DNA of 64,000 nucleotides from Brachypodium distachyon (lineage: Eukaryota > Streptophyta > Magnoliopsida > Poales > Poaceae), in assembly GCF_000005505.3 (NCBI RefSeq), contig NC_016134.3, forward strand, positions 38,068,150 through 38,132,149. Reading direction: 5' to 3'. The notes beneath the pieces are model-generated. The model was not told where the DNA came from. It saw only the letters and a list, made by a program, of their open reading frames with translations, and did not search any database. Position 1 is the stretch's first letter, and every line of letters starts with the position of its first letter. Positions 1 to 11,516 of the stretch are shown piece after piece. Position numbers and translations under genes: made by a program.

Positions 1-2611
1 AGAGGAGCTCAAGCGGACGCTCGACGGGCTGGGCGACGCCGATCTCGTGGACTCTCTCTCCGAGGTGTCTACCGAGGCGCCGGAGTATGGGGACAGCGAG
101 GGCGGCGGTGACGGTGACAGAGACTCGGCGCCGTCGCTGGCGAGTGACTCCAATCACGAGACGGACCAGGTACGAATGAGAAGTTCCCCTCTCAAAAAAT
201 TTTGTTCTGCCGGAAGGATTTGGGATTTTTTTTAATTGAGACTATTAAGCCATTAATTGCATTCATTACCGGCCGTAACTGTTTGCCATATTGCGATAGT
301 TCAACGAAGCTGACGTTAGGCTGGAGTATTTTCGAACGAACTTGATGGTTTAGCCATTTATCTAATCTGGCTGTTTTAATACTACTATTATCACATTGTC
401 TCTGGTGCTTTGGTGTGGTTACTGCCTGACTGGTGAACTCAGACTACTAGGAACCTGTCAATTTCTGGAGCCAGGTCACTGCTGGGGCTGGGCATTCCTT
501 GTGTTTTTGTTAAAAGCACAGTCACTTGCATATGTTGTTCGGACGATACTATTGCACTTTAGAATAACTACTACGTAGTATTTAGATTATGATTTCTTGT
601 AGTCATCATGAAATGCAGTGTGCAGGTTCTCCAAAATAAACGTGTCGGTGTCTAAGATGTCGGAAGAATAGAATGCGATTATTTAGGCTAAAATTCTTTG
701 TGATATTTACAAACTATGAAAGGAATTGTTAGCCATTGATGAAGAGCAGAGTAGCAGCTGCAATGAGTTTTTTTTATTTTAGACTGTATAAAATTATTAC
801 ATTTTCATTTACAATATGTGCAGAATAGTCTCATCTGACTTGAGGAAAAAAACACTCCTGAGTTATAGTAAGGACAGCATGGAGTGTTTCATTGTATTTC
901 GTTTTGCTACCTTAATGTTCTAGACCACTTGCTTTCACCTTGCAGATGTTTGATGCTCTTAAATCCAGGTTTGAATCACCTGAGTTTGTTCAAAAGATCG
1001 ATGAAATTCAAAAGTCTGTATACCAAAATGGTGCAGGTATGCTTCTACTTAACGAGCTTACTATGCTGGTTGTGCAGAAATTTTCATAAATATGTCCCGC
1101 TACAGTCACTCATGCAGTGGATATGAACTATTAGTTGTCTTCTATGTTGTGTTTCACATCCCTTGTTCGTTTTAATCTTTCCAAAATTGAGGTCGCCATA
1201 TACTCTAAAAGTTCATTCACTGTCCTTTGCCACAGTTGAACTGGATACATCATGGGATATAATAAAGGCAGTAGATTTGTGGGAAGATAATGACGACAAC
1301 GGATACATTCTTGTTAAGCCAGAGGATGCAGTTGATGGGATTGCTTTCTTCGTGGCCACATACTTATTGACACTTACAAAAGCCAAGGTAGGAATGTTTC
1401 AATATTTCTATGCAGGCTCTGATTCTATCCATCACCTTGTCACCTTCATTCCTGTTCCTTTGGGCCTTGGCCATGATGCACTGAACATACTTGCTTTAAC
1501 ATTTGTTCATGTGATAATTATATATTAGAATGATCTTGGTTTCCTTCCATCTCATGTAGAATCGCTTAAATATTAGATGCCCCCTGTTACCATATTTTGA
1601 ACTTGATGTAGTTGTGCTGGTCTTCTCTATAATATCTCGTTTGTGAGTCTAGATTGTTGTCGTGCACTAAGAGTGTAATTTCTCTCATGTTGAGAGGTGG
1701 TTCATATATCTGATTGATGAACATTTCATGTTCTGCAGGAATTGTCTCCTGATCGACTTCAGAAAGGTGTCTTTTCTCTTATTCTTTGCTCGTATCAATG
1801 ATCACTTCAATCATTTTTACATGAATATCTTGATGCTGAACTGCCTGATCATTCTTCTACCAGCCCTTAAGAAGACATTTTCAGCTGAGAAGAGAAAAGG
1901 CAGACTTCGAAAGGCATGGGATGGGACAAAAGTCATTTATAATGCTGCATCGTGGGGTGCCACGGCTATTGGGTAAGTTATTCCATTAACCTTGGACATG
2001 GAATTTTCCTGCGGTGTGATTCTCCCTACACAAAGATCTGCTCTAAACTTAGGGTTTGTTTGGTTGATGACTAAAACGTTGTGCCAACATTTGGCCATAA
2101 CCAAAATTTTGGCTCTTGTTTGGATGGTTGCCAAAATTTTGGCAAGCAAGCCAATGCTCCTTATCCAACTGTTAATTTTTCTTGCCAACATTGGTCAAAT
2201 CTTGGGCAAACAAAAAACTTAGTCAAATTTTGGTGGGGCACCCTTAGTCAAAAAATGTTTACGCGGCCTACATGTTTTGTTTACTAAGGTTGAGTTTACC
2301 AAATGTTACGAATTTGTTTCCTATCCAAACCTTGTTTCAGAAACCACATAAGCAGAGTCAAGGTACTGTCAATTATGTCTTTACTCTTTAGAATTCATCT
2401 TACTCCTTGATTATGTAATGATCACTTCCAAAATAGTGGGAGACACACCCACTAGTCTTCGCTCCTAGGTACTCCATGTATACATATCTTGTGTGATCTG
2501 ATTGTAGTTCACATTTTCCAATATTGCAGCATCTACAATAATCAAGCAATTCTCAAGGTAGCAAGTACAGCCTTCTGGACATCCTGCCGTGTGGTATCCA
2601 AGTTTCTGTGA
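1..2611 (+). CDS. Conserved plant protein of unknown function, 5'-truncated by window edge
   Basis: Six exons can be joined in frame: 1(partial)-169, 946-1036, 1236-1387, 1739-1766, 1864-1972 and 2530-2611. All introns are GT-AG. Reading starts at base 2; the upstream part and the start codon lie outside the window. The visible protein has an acidic, Ser-rich N-terminal stretch, then a segment containing KAVDLWEDNDDNGYILVKPE and a hydrophobic patch (GIAFFVATYLLTL). A basic Lys/Arg-rich region follows, and then a C-terminus reading WDGTKVIYNAASWGATAIG followed by IYNNQAILKVASTAFWTSC and ending VSKFL. The conserved look of the C-terminus and the phase-consistent splicing argue for a real gene. 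I recognise it only as a plant-wide uncharacterised protein and assign no function. Intron 5 carries a MITE. Confidence 0.8.
2049..2333. mobile_element. Tourist-like MITE in intron 5 of the first gene
   Basis: The left end reads TTAGGGTTTGTTTGGTTGAT and the right end contains ATCCAAACC, a degenerate inverted repeat. The interior has short palindromes such as CCAAAATTTTGG. A related end (TTAGGGCTTGTCTGGTTCAT, reverse complement) occurs near 4157. The right boundary is uncertain. Confidence 0.45.
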
Positions 2612-3303
2612 GTGCTCGTTGGCACTGGCACTGTTGTTACAATCGTGTTTCCAATTATTTAGGTAAAGATCAGCACATTGCTACGAAATCTCTGAATTGT
2701 AATACTCCTGCTAAAAGAATTGAGGTTTAGCAGAAGGATGCTTGGAAGCCCCTTTTTTTTAAATAGCATTGGTGTTAGGATGTAAAGAGGCTATTCGATT
2801 GAATGTGTGAGCAACTGTTACGCTTAGCATTTGTACACTCCCCATGTAAATATGACATTTATTTCCATGACTTGTGTCTGTGCAAGAATAACCCTCGTGA
2901 CGCAACTATTCAGCTCAGCGTTTGTACTTTGTACACTGCAACTGTAAATATGATTGTTTTGAATAAATTGGCTTCATGGCAAAAATAAAATTACGCTCAA
3001 TTGAATGCAAACTCTGAGCTGGCATGTGTATATCAGAATTGAGATTAAACAGAGTGTATCGATGGCAAAAAAAACTTTGAAGGAAGTAATGTATGCCGGG
3101 TATCCTCCCTTGTTTGTAATTTGGTGGCAATTGAAACAGAAAATCCTGTACCCTAAAACACAAGATAGTGGCAATGATGCCATCAGAAGCAAACTAGCGG
3201 CACATTTGGAATATGCATGCCCCAGCCTTTGCTATTGTTCCTTTTTATTCCAGGTGTCCACCCAATTCTACACAGATCCAAACCCCAAAAATCTTGGTGG
3301 CAA

Positions 3304-6300
3304 TCATATGTCGTCTACATTGCATTCTCCAAGATAAACCTTGACGCTTCGAGGAGAACCGCAGCTGCCTTCTGCTATAAGCGCTCTATCGTTGGCTGCC
3401 ATGTGCTGAATAATTTTGTATATCATCTCGATCTGGTGCAAATAAAAAGTACAAAGCACAAGTTAAGAAAAAGAAAAAACATAGATGACAAAAACAGAAA
3501 GCATGTTAAGGCAAAGGTGAAGATTACATCCTCAGGGCAGTGGCATCGATCTGCTATTTCTTCCAGGGTCAATGGTTCAGCAGGGTCTTTGCAGCTGGAA
3601 GACAACAAGCAAATGTTAACCAACAGGAATCCTAAGTACCTCGCGAGAGAACATTCATGAGATAAATCAACAGGGCAATAAAATGCAAACATATTTCATG
3701 TTTTCACTTTTCAGTAGTTTGTTGATAATCTGGGTTTGTGTAGCTAAAATAGAAGCATTATAGTTGATCAGTAAGAAGTGCTTGTCAGAGAGTAAAAAAA
3801 GTGCAAAAGACGACTGCGAGCTAGGCAAGTTTAACTTTTTAGTTAGGTAGCAGTTTGGTTCACATACACACTTGTGATGAGATACCTTTCTGCCAGCCAA
3901 GTCCCACAGGTCCTCGACTCAGAAAAGTGTAGATAGATTCTGATGGCCTTAGGCAACTTTGGCAGAAAAATAAGTTGGCAAAGTTGGTTTGTAGCCTAAG
4001 GTTGCCCTCATGCACAACACCTTGGTCATATGGTCATTTTCTTGTCAATTTTTGCTACGCTTGTGGCAGCCATTTTGTCCACCAAAGTTTTTGTGGCAGC
4101 CAAAATTTTCCTAAAGTTAGTTGTGGAAATGATAGTCATGAACCAGACAAGCCCTAAGGGACAATAAACATGCCAAAGTTTCAAGGTCAGCAAAATTTCA
4201 AACAGCAGGCTTTCTATCAGGTGACTTGTCTGCCCGGCATATAAGTACAAGACAAACTACCAGTCAACTATAATCCACAAACAATTCCTGAAATTAGATT
4301 ATTTAAAACATATGTAATTTCCTAAAGGCATCCTCCAGGTAATAGAAGGGTGCGTATTACGGGACATGTTTTTAAGAATTGCAGCTACAAGTTGCCCAAA
4401 GTACTTGTGCACAATAAGTAAACAAAATGCAAATTAAGATTTCATGCCTGGCCTCATTCAGAACAGTCAGCACCCTTTTCTGAAGTGCCAATACCTCTCC
4501 TGCTGCCTTTTTTCCAGCCTCAACACCTGGACAGCAAATAGATGATCGGTATAAGAATAACAAGTTAAGGATGTTGAGCAACATTAGCACATCTTGAGGA
4601 GAGTACCAGGCTGATGATAGGCATTGATGTTTACTAAAGAAGCGTAAATCCCAACAGCACGTTCATAAAGAGCAACCAGTGCTCCAACAGCTCTAGGAGT
4701 TACTTCTTGCACAGTAACGGAGATGGATTCACGGTCATTAGCATAAAGAGCAGAACGTGTACCCTGCAAAGTACAGGTTTCCTCTGTCCTTAATCCTCAT
4801 ACTGGTAGACAAATTAGCTTAATTATATATCTTACAATCTGAACTCTGAAGACAAACCTGCAACATCCCAAATAAGTAGTCACCACATGTAACTCCAGGT
4901 TCGAGCTCCCAATCATGACCGGGAGGCCTATCGCGCAAAACCTCAATAAAAGTGACAAAGAAGTTGTGCACCCCTTCTCTCAGCTGTTGAATGTATCTGT
5001 AACCAGACATGATTCATTAAAGGTTACAATTTAACCACAGCAAGTACTGCAGAAAAGTAACCATAAACTTACGCATGTTGGTCTGTGCTTCCTTTATTAC
5101 CATATACAGTTAGACCTTGATTAACCTGCCGATGGAAATTTCTACGTTTAATGACATAAAAAATCTACTCAAAAGTACACACTACACACTACTGAACACA
5201 AAAATGGCAAGTCGAAGTCTAATTAAATTTGGTGTTCAATAAAAAAGTCTGTGCTTCTCCTGTGCAGGTGGTGTTCCAGGTGCGGGCGTCACTTATACAT
5301 TGGAGAGCTCTTCTTACTGAAAATCAGAAGGCGATGATGGATGGAGTCTTGGGGATGATTGAGAGATCGACACAAGGCATGGCCAGTAGTGTAGCTCGCG
5401 CAGGGGTGGGCTAATTTGTTATCACAGTGTTTGGCTTTGTTAAACTGTTCCTGGCTTGTAGGGTACAAACTGTTATCTTTTGTGGGTGTTGGATGTTGGT
5501 GGTGAATGCTTGTATTGCTGGTATCCCCAGCTGAACCTCTAGGCTTTCTAATAAAGCTGGGCTGAAAAAGCCTTTTCTCTAAAAAGAAAAAATAACATCA
5601 AGTGCAGGGACTAGAATAGGAGCAAGAATGCATACCCGGTTGCCGTCAAGGTCAAATTCTTTCCCAAGAGATTCCATGACAAGTTGTTGCAAATATCTAC
5701 TCAAAAGTAGCAGACTATCCTTGTAAGGAAGTACAACCATATCCTGTAGCAGAGGTAGAGTAAGTAGTGAGAAAAATACTGAAATCAGAAACCTCCACAG
5801 AAGTTGTAACCAATGAAGCTGCAAACCTTACTGCCTATTCCTTCTGAACCCCAATACCAACACAATGCAAGTAAGGCTGCTGGATTTTCCTTAACCTGGA
5901 GTACAAAACAGCATTAGATACATTCTCCGTTGTCAAAATATATTACTCCCTCCGACCCATATACTTGTCGAAATATTACATGTATCTAGACGCTTTTTAA
6001 ACATAGATACATCCATATTTGGGCAAATTTGAGACAAGTAATATGGGTCAGAGGGGGTACCAAACTCCATAATATGTACATCTAAAATATCATCGTACCA
6101 CGGTGTTCCTGGTTTCCTCATCCATTAGTGCTGCACCAACTAGCATTTCCTTGACATCGATACCCTGACAAGTGTTAACAACCGCTGTCATGTTAATCTT
6201 GTTCATTTCTCTTGAACACAGGAAAATGGTAAGACACTGACCTGTAATGCAGCTGGAAGTAAACCAACAGCTGACAATTCTGATGTTCTACCACCAACCC

Positions 6301-9300
6301 AGTCAAACATAGGAAATCGATCTAACCATCCCTCTATTCTGGCAGTGTTATCCAATAATGAATTTTCTTGAGTAATCGCAACACCCTGCAAGATACTTTG
6401 TTCCATCACATAATGAGCCTGTTTTAAACCAATGCGGAACTGTGCACAAGATAATCATACAATTTCTGAAGACAGTAATTGGATGCCCATAGTCATTGCA
6501 AAATGATCGTGCAAAACAAACAACCACCATATCATAACGATGAGGGCCCGTTTGGAACATAGGGTAGGAAAAACACAGGAATTGGATGCCATGTTGTGTG
6601 GATTCCTACAGGGATCTAAAACACAGAAATTGTACAATACAGCTGTTTGGATTCTTCAAGGGAATTTCACACGAAAGTTTTTTTCAAGAAAGAGAGAAGA
6701 GGAAAAATAAAGACACATGTTGCACTGAAGTTCTCAAAGTTAGTAAAAACACAAGGTTTGAGCAAATGTTTTGAATCCTCCAAAACATGAAGGAAAGGAA
6801 ACATTCCTATAGGAATTCTCAATGCCAATCCTACAATCCAAAGAGCATCATAGGAAAATTTCCTGTGAACTTCTTTCGAACATCCTTTGTTGAGCAACGG
6901 CAATGAACACAAAATTCTTTATTGATACATAGAGTCCACAAAAAGAATGAAACAATGTCTTTTTTTTTTCTAAGTTGAGTTACACAATACACCTAAATTA
7001 TTATAAGTACCACAGAACTGGATCAAGGCATGTTCACCAATATGATATCCTTGTCACTAGTATGTACATGAAATATGAGACAACATCATTTCAGTGTAGC
7101 TCACATCTCTTGTACTATTGCATCAGTATCTTTACACTTATAAAGATCCTAGTTGGTGGTCGCGAGTTCACTCCAACAAGACTATCCTAAATGGCTACGT
7201 AATCATCTATTGCCACTCATTCTATATGTATCACGGTCTTTTGACTATGCCTAATTGGTTTTCATGACTTCAACATAATTTTATATTTCAAAAATAATAT
7301 TTTAACATAATTCTTATTTATCAGAAATTTTAAAAAATATGAGCGACACATATTTAAGAACTCATGCATAACACAAATTTTTAATTTCGTAGCAGAGCAC
7401 GAACATTTAGCTAGTCTATAGTAAACTAAGAATCAAGAGTAACATTCACTGGTTGTAGTTATGGATTATCCCAACATACAGTATTTGCCATCTAAGTAGA
7501 TAAATCCATGCAAGAAGGAAAAAAAGAACCTGAGGTCAAAACCTGTTTCGAGAATTCCAGTCCAGCATCTCGGAAGGCCTTTTGTACTTCTAGGAGACCA
7601 TTTCGGGTTTCAGGTGTACCACCACTCTGGACATAGAGAAAACATGTAATGCAAACAAGTATCTAACAGCAATTGGGAAAAAAAGGGACATAATAAGGAT
7701 AAATAGGAACAGTATGTACCTTAGAAATTACAATTACAAGAGTAGATTCAAGTTCTTGCCCTAGTTGAGCAATTTGATGATCGATTCCAGCAGGATCAGT
7801 GTTGTCAATAAATCTTATCTGATATCAACCAGAATAATAAGAGGTAAAGTTATAGGTGCATGAAACACACCAAACTCTACAGAATATACAAAAGCAATCA
7901 ATGTATATTGCCAGATTACAGAATTTGGGGCATACCTTCAATGGGGGGTTATCAGGTGCAAGTGCCTCCGAAACAAATTGAGGCCCCAAAGATGATCCTC
8001 CAATTCCTATAGAGAGTATTTGAGTAAAACGTCCGGCCTGAGACGACGGAGGTTTAATCTGCATTTACAGCAAAATTGTGTTATAAGAACTATTGGTTAA
8101 AAATGAAGACAGCACAAGCCTGTATTGTGAACTTAATCAGCATAATCTCTTGTATAATGCATATTCCCTAAAATGATTCATGCCAATCACCAAACTGTGT
8201 GTGTGTGTGTGTTTATTACTATGATAGAGCATGGTTACACACAAATGCTCTAACCTTCCTCACAATGGCATATCCCAACAAAAGAGTTATACAAAAAAAA
8301 CATGTATCTTATAATCTCGTCCACTAAGGCCCCGTTCGGTTCTACCCATCCCTGGGGGGATTGAAGAGGATTGGCAGGGATCTGAACTAAAATCCCAACA
8401 ATCCCTACCAATCCCTACCGGTGTTCCGCTAACCGAACTAGGCCTAATGGTTCCAGGTGCTTTGTTAGACAACTTAAGCTGACTACCACAGGCACTCTTT
8501 CTCTGACTGACTGACTATAAGCAACTGCATTGCCTCAACTCACCCCCGAAATTAACCTTTATCATGGCAGAGCTATAAATACTGAACTACTGAAGAGAAG
8601 TGATGTTGTATTACAAACCCAGATATTTTATCCAATCTAGACTTTCGCACATCCAGCATTTTATACTACACTGCACAAATACACAACAAAACACATGTGC
8701 AGTCAACTTGTTTGCGTAGTCTAGTTTCCTAAAAAGGAAAAATGCTCCGAGGTGTTTTGTCGGGAAACTAAAGCAGGCTACCGCTGGCAATCTTTCTCTG
8801 GCCGGCTATAAGCCTCCAATATCCCAAGAAAACTTTATCATAGCGGAGTTATTAACATCGAAGGGTAGCACTGCGAGAATATTATACCCGATCCAGAATG
8901 AGTAGCAATAATGGTTTTTTTTTAATCAAATCTGCTAACCTTGCCAGAGACGATGTCGTGGGAGAAAGCGAGGATGTGGTCGAGGGTCTTCTCGATCTTG
9001 GTGCGGAGGAATGAATTGGGGGCGAGGCCGGGGTCGCGGAGCCAGTAGTGGCCCACCATGCGCCCCTCGTCGGGGTTGGCGATGGCGCCCTTCTCGAGCT
9101 CCCCCATGGCCACGAATGCCCGCTGCATCAGCGGCTCCATCCGCTCGAGGAACTCGTCCGTGAACCCCATCCGGCTGACATCGACGAACAGGCCTAGCTC
9201 CTTGTGCTGGTACAGCCACTCCACGTACCGCTCCCACAGCTTGATCGGATCCTTCTCGACCGCGGCGCCGCCGTGGCCGACCTGGCCCCGCGACTTGGTG

Positions 9301-9494
9301 GCGAGCGGCGGGGCGGGGGCGTGGGAGGATTGGGACGAGTTGGAGGATGAGGAGGAGGAGGAGCGAGAGAGGTCCGCGATGGAATGGGGGGCGCGGAGGC
9401 GGAGGTGGGAGGGGCGCATGAGGAGCTGCCTCCGGAGCCGGAGCCGGCACGCGGAGGAGGAGGGCGGCGCCGCCGCGCCGGAGATGGACGCCAT
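3304..9494 (-). CDS. PGI1: Glucose-6-phosphate isomerase, chloroplastic
   Basis: Interconverts glucose-6-phosphate and fructose-6-phosphate in the plastid stroma, feeding starch synthesis. Fourteen exons join in frame to 623 aa: 8940-9494, 7936-8058, 7720-7818, 7543-7626, 6242-6385, 6099-6164, 5827-5895, 5636-5743, 5073-5125, 4858-4996, 4607-4763, 4448-4526, 3528-3594, 3304-3432. The N-terminal ~45-70 residues are rich in Ser, Ala and Arg, like a plastid transit peptide. Phosphosugar (SIS) motifs are visible: GIGGSSLGP at about 203, SGGTPET at about 260, WVGGRTSE at about 316, GSTDQH with the catalytic His at about 433, and GVEAGK with the C-terminal catalytic Lys at about 538. The SGGTPET form marks the plastid/bacterial type rather than the cytosolic type. 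Introns are GT-AG except intron 12, which reads best as GC-AG. The protein ends NVDDI. Several MITEs and a LINE tail sit in introns and do not break the frame. Confidence 0.96.
3595..4447 (-). other. Probable GC-AG intron 12 of PGI1
   Basis: On the minus strand exon 12 ends GAGGCCAG and the intron begins GCATGA. The acceptor TTCCAG lies directly before CTGCAAAGACCC. Only this GC donor gives the expected [12 protein letters not shown] junction in phase; no GT nearby does. Confidence 0.75.
3945..4157. mobile_element. MITE fragment in PGI1 intron 12
   Basis: The right end (reverse complement TTAGGGCTTGTCTGGTTCAT) matches the left end of the element at 2049. The interior carries repeated TTGGC/GCCAAAATTTT motifs. 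The left end is not clear. Confidence 0.4.
5229..5592 (+). mobile_element. LINE 3'-end fragment in PGI1 intron 8
   Basis: A short open frame ends at 5414, followed by a 3' UTR-like stretch with AATAAAGCTGGGCTGAAAAAGCC and an A-rich tail. This resembles the 3' end of plant LINEs and lies antisense to the host gene. No reverse transcriptase domain remains, so the family assignment is by resemblance only. Confidence 0.4.
5944..6059. mobile_element. Stowaway MITE in PGI1 intron 6
   Basis: TA-flanked element of about 115 bp with ends CTCCCTCCGACCCATAT and ATATGGGTCAGAGGGGG, the typical Stowaway terminal inverted repeat. Confidence 0.88.
6543..6846. mobile_element. PIF/Harbinger-type MITE in PGI1 intron 4
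   Basis: The left end GGGCCCGTTTGGAACATAGG and a diverged inverted right end (CCTACAATCCAAAGAGC) enclose about 300 bp rich in GGAATT/CACAGGAA motifs. The left end and the motifs recur at 13038 and 14734. Confidence 0.55.
8196..8213. repeat. (TG)n microsatellite in PGI1 intron 1
   Basis: About nine uninterrupted TG units. Confidence 0.9.
8329..8444. mobile_element. Tourist MITE in PGI1 intron 1
   Basis: Terminal inverted repeat GGCCCCGTTCGGTT against AACCGAACTAGGCC, flanked on both sides by the 3-bp target duplication TAA. The length (116 bp), duplication and end sequence fit Tourist (PIF/Harbinger) elements. Confidence 0.8.
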
Positions 9495-11516
9495 CGCCGC
9501 CGGAGTCGTGGCACGTCGCGCGGTGGGCTGGTCACGGGCTCACGGGAACCCAACTCGCAGCAGAGCTCCGAGGCTCCGATGAGAGAGAGGTGGGGGAGGG
9601 TTTAGTTTTGGAGTCCACGAGGAGTTGGTGGCCTCTCGGCGCCTCGCTGGGTTTGGCTTTATCTGGGGGAAGACGAAGACGCAGGGCGAGATTAGAAAAC
9701 GTCACCGGGGCCGCCGGACGTATGCAGGGCCCACATGCCAGCCTCCACGTGGGATGAACGACGCGCGGCGGCACGTGTGAGAGGAACGCTGTCGCCGGCC
9801 GGGCGCGGAAAGATCTGAACGGCGGAAGACGGACGGCGAGAGCCTCGGAAGTGACGGCTTTGGGGACCCGAGATCTTTGTGTGAAGACCGAAGAGGATGG
9901 GCTGGGGGCCTCATAACGCGCCTGGACGACGAGCTGGGATATTTGCGTGCCAATTTACGTCCGTGCATCACTACATCAGTCAGAACTCAGAAATTTTGCT
10001 GCGGAGTATGTTCTTTTCTCCGATTCGGCCTTTTGAAGTTTTGTCCTACGTTTCTGTGAATTCGTTGGTCTTTCTAGCGTGGATCGTGACCCCTCGCAAG
10101 GAGCTGACAGAGAAAGGAATTTTACTACAGTATGTGAGGATCGCGATATTGATGCTGGAGTACTTGTATTCCACCGTATTGGTATCCTTTCGAGGAGGGT
10201 CGTGATCTTGATGCCACTTGTGTTGCACGCGTATCAATGCACCGCAGATTTAGCCGAAGTTGCTGCTTTTGTTGAAAAAGAATTAAGTACTTTCCGAAGT
10301 GCAAATATTACAACACTTATCTTGAGAAACAGATCAAGATCTGCAAGGTCCCTGCGAATTGCATATTCGAGTACAATTCTCTTGTTGGAGTATCGTTCAT
10401 ACAGTTCTGTCAATAGATTAATGAGGACGAACCTATGCTGCCATCATTCCTGGTTACGCTCCAATGAACGTCTCGCCCAACAAACAGGGCAAGAAACCCC
10501 AAATCGATCACTGCCTCATGCTCAACGTAATGGCCGTTTCGATATCGTGTGTCCCCAAGGGAGCAATCAGCAATGGCCGTTTAACTAAAGGAAAGCGATT
10601 TGCCTCCTTCCGACTGCGAGAGGCTAAAGGCCAACTAAGCGTTTAGTTTTAGCCTTTTAGGAAAGCGATTGCCTCCTTCCTGCTCTGATTGCGTCAGTAT
10701 TCAAAATGCCTGGCACTGAGCAACTAGTCTTTGGGCTCTAGTGTTTTTTTTTTCTTTTTTGAGAAGGAATTGCGCTCTAGGTTGACCTCATCTTTTTAAT
10801 CCTCTAAAGCCAAACACGAAATCGACAAACAATGGAAGAAATTGTTATGGAAAATAGAGGCCACAAAGAAAACCAGTAAAACTTTTCCCTTCAGAGGAAT
10901 AATATTTCCCAGTTCCGATTTCTCATAAGGGCGCGAAAAAAATGTATTTTCCCTTCAGAGGAATCATATAGCTTTCATTGAACTCCAGAAAGAAAAGAAT
11001 TGATTGGTTAGGGTGGCGATTCTTATTTTTCAATAACGACCAACATGCCTTCAGAAAAACGTAGGACACAGAAAACAAGTCACATCAGAGGAATCTATAC
11101 TTCAATTAAGTTAAAGAACTCTGATCGCCATCGGAACCCTTTGACAGAGACTGCATGCAGCCACCTAACGCAGCTGTATATGGTCATGAACCATTACTTT
11201 AGAATGATTGCCGTCCTAGCAGGTCGCATGCCATCCAAAGAATTCTGCAAAGCAGCATGGCGCAGCCCCTACCCTTGGTTTTCAACGGAAACCACATAAA
11301 AGTACAACAATCCGATGACACAGTGACTAAACTATTAGAAACAACCAGATTTTGAAGGAAAGCTTGAGATAAGATATTGATTATTCAGAACATTTCCCTT
11401 GAGAAAAAAGAAGGACAGGATGTGATACCAGTTTATCTCTTCACAAAAAACATCCATGATTCGCTGTGATGTTTCTTCAGTACAACTACTCCGTCAACAG
11501 AGTGCCCAAAAATTGC
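9495..11516. other. Intergenic: PGI1 5' flank and sequence downstream of the CURT1-like gene
   Basis: 9495-9880 is GC-rich and should hold the 5' UTR and promoter of PGI1 (minus strand); no clear TATA box was found. 9880-11516 has only short overlapping open frames without recognisable domains. A near-duplicate GGAAAGCGATTTGCCTCCTTC occurs twice around 10590-10680. Confidence 0.5.

Noticed and set aside
2341..2362. Possible extra 22-bp exon in the first gene, bounded by AG and GT
   Set aside because: Including it shifts the phase and puts a stop in the last exon. Skipping it gives a clean GIYNNQAILK junction.
5163..5709. 15-bp exact match (ATCTACTCAAAAGTA) at 5163 and 5695 flanking the LINE tail, looking like a target-site duplication
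   Set aside because: The right copy lies inside PGI exon 8, so an insertion between the copies would have split the exon, which is intact. Chance or repair filler is more likely.
8922..9605. Long plus-strand frames opposite PGI exon 1
   Set aside because: Shadows of the GC-rich coding exon on the other strand.
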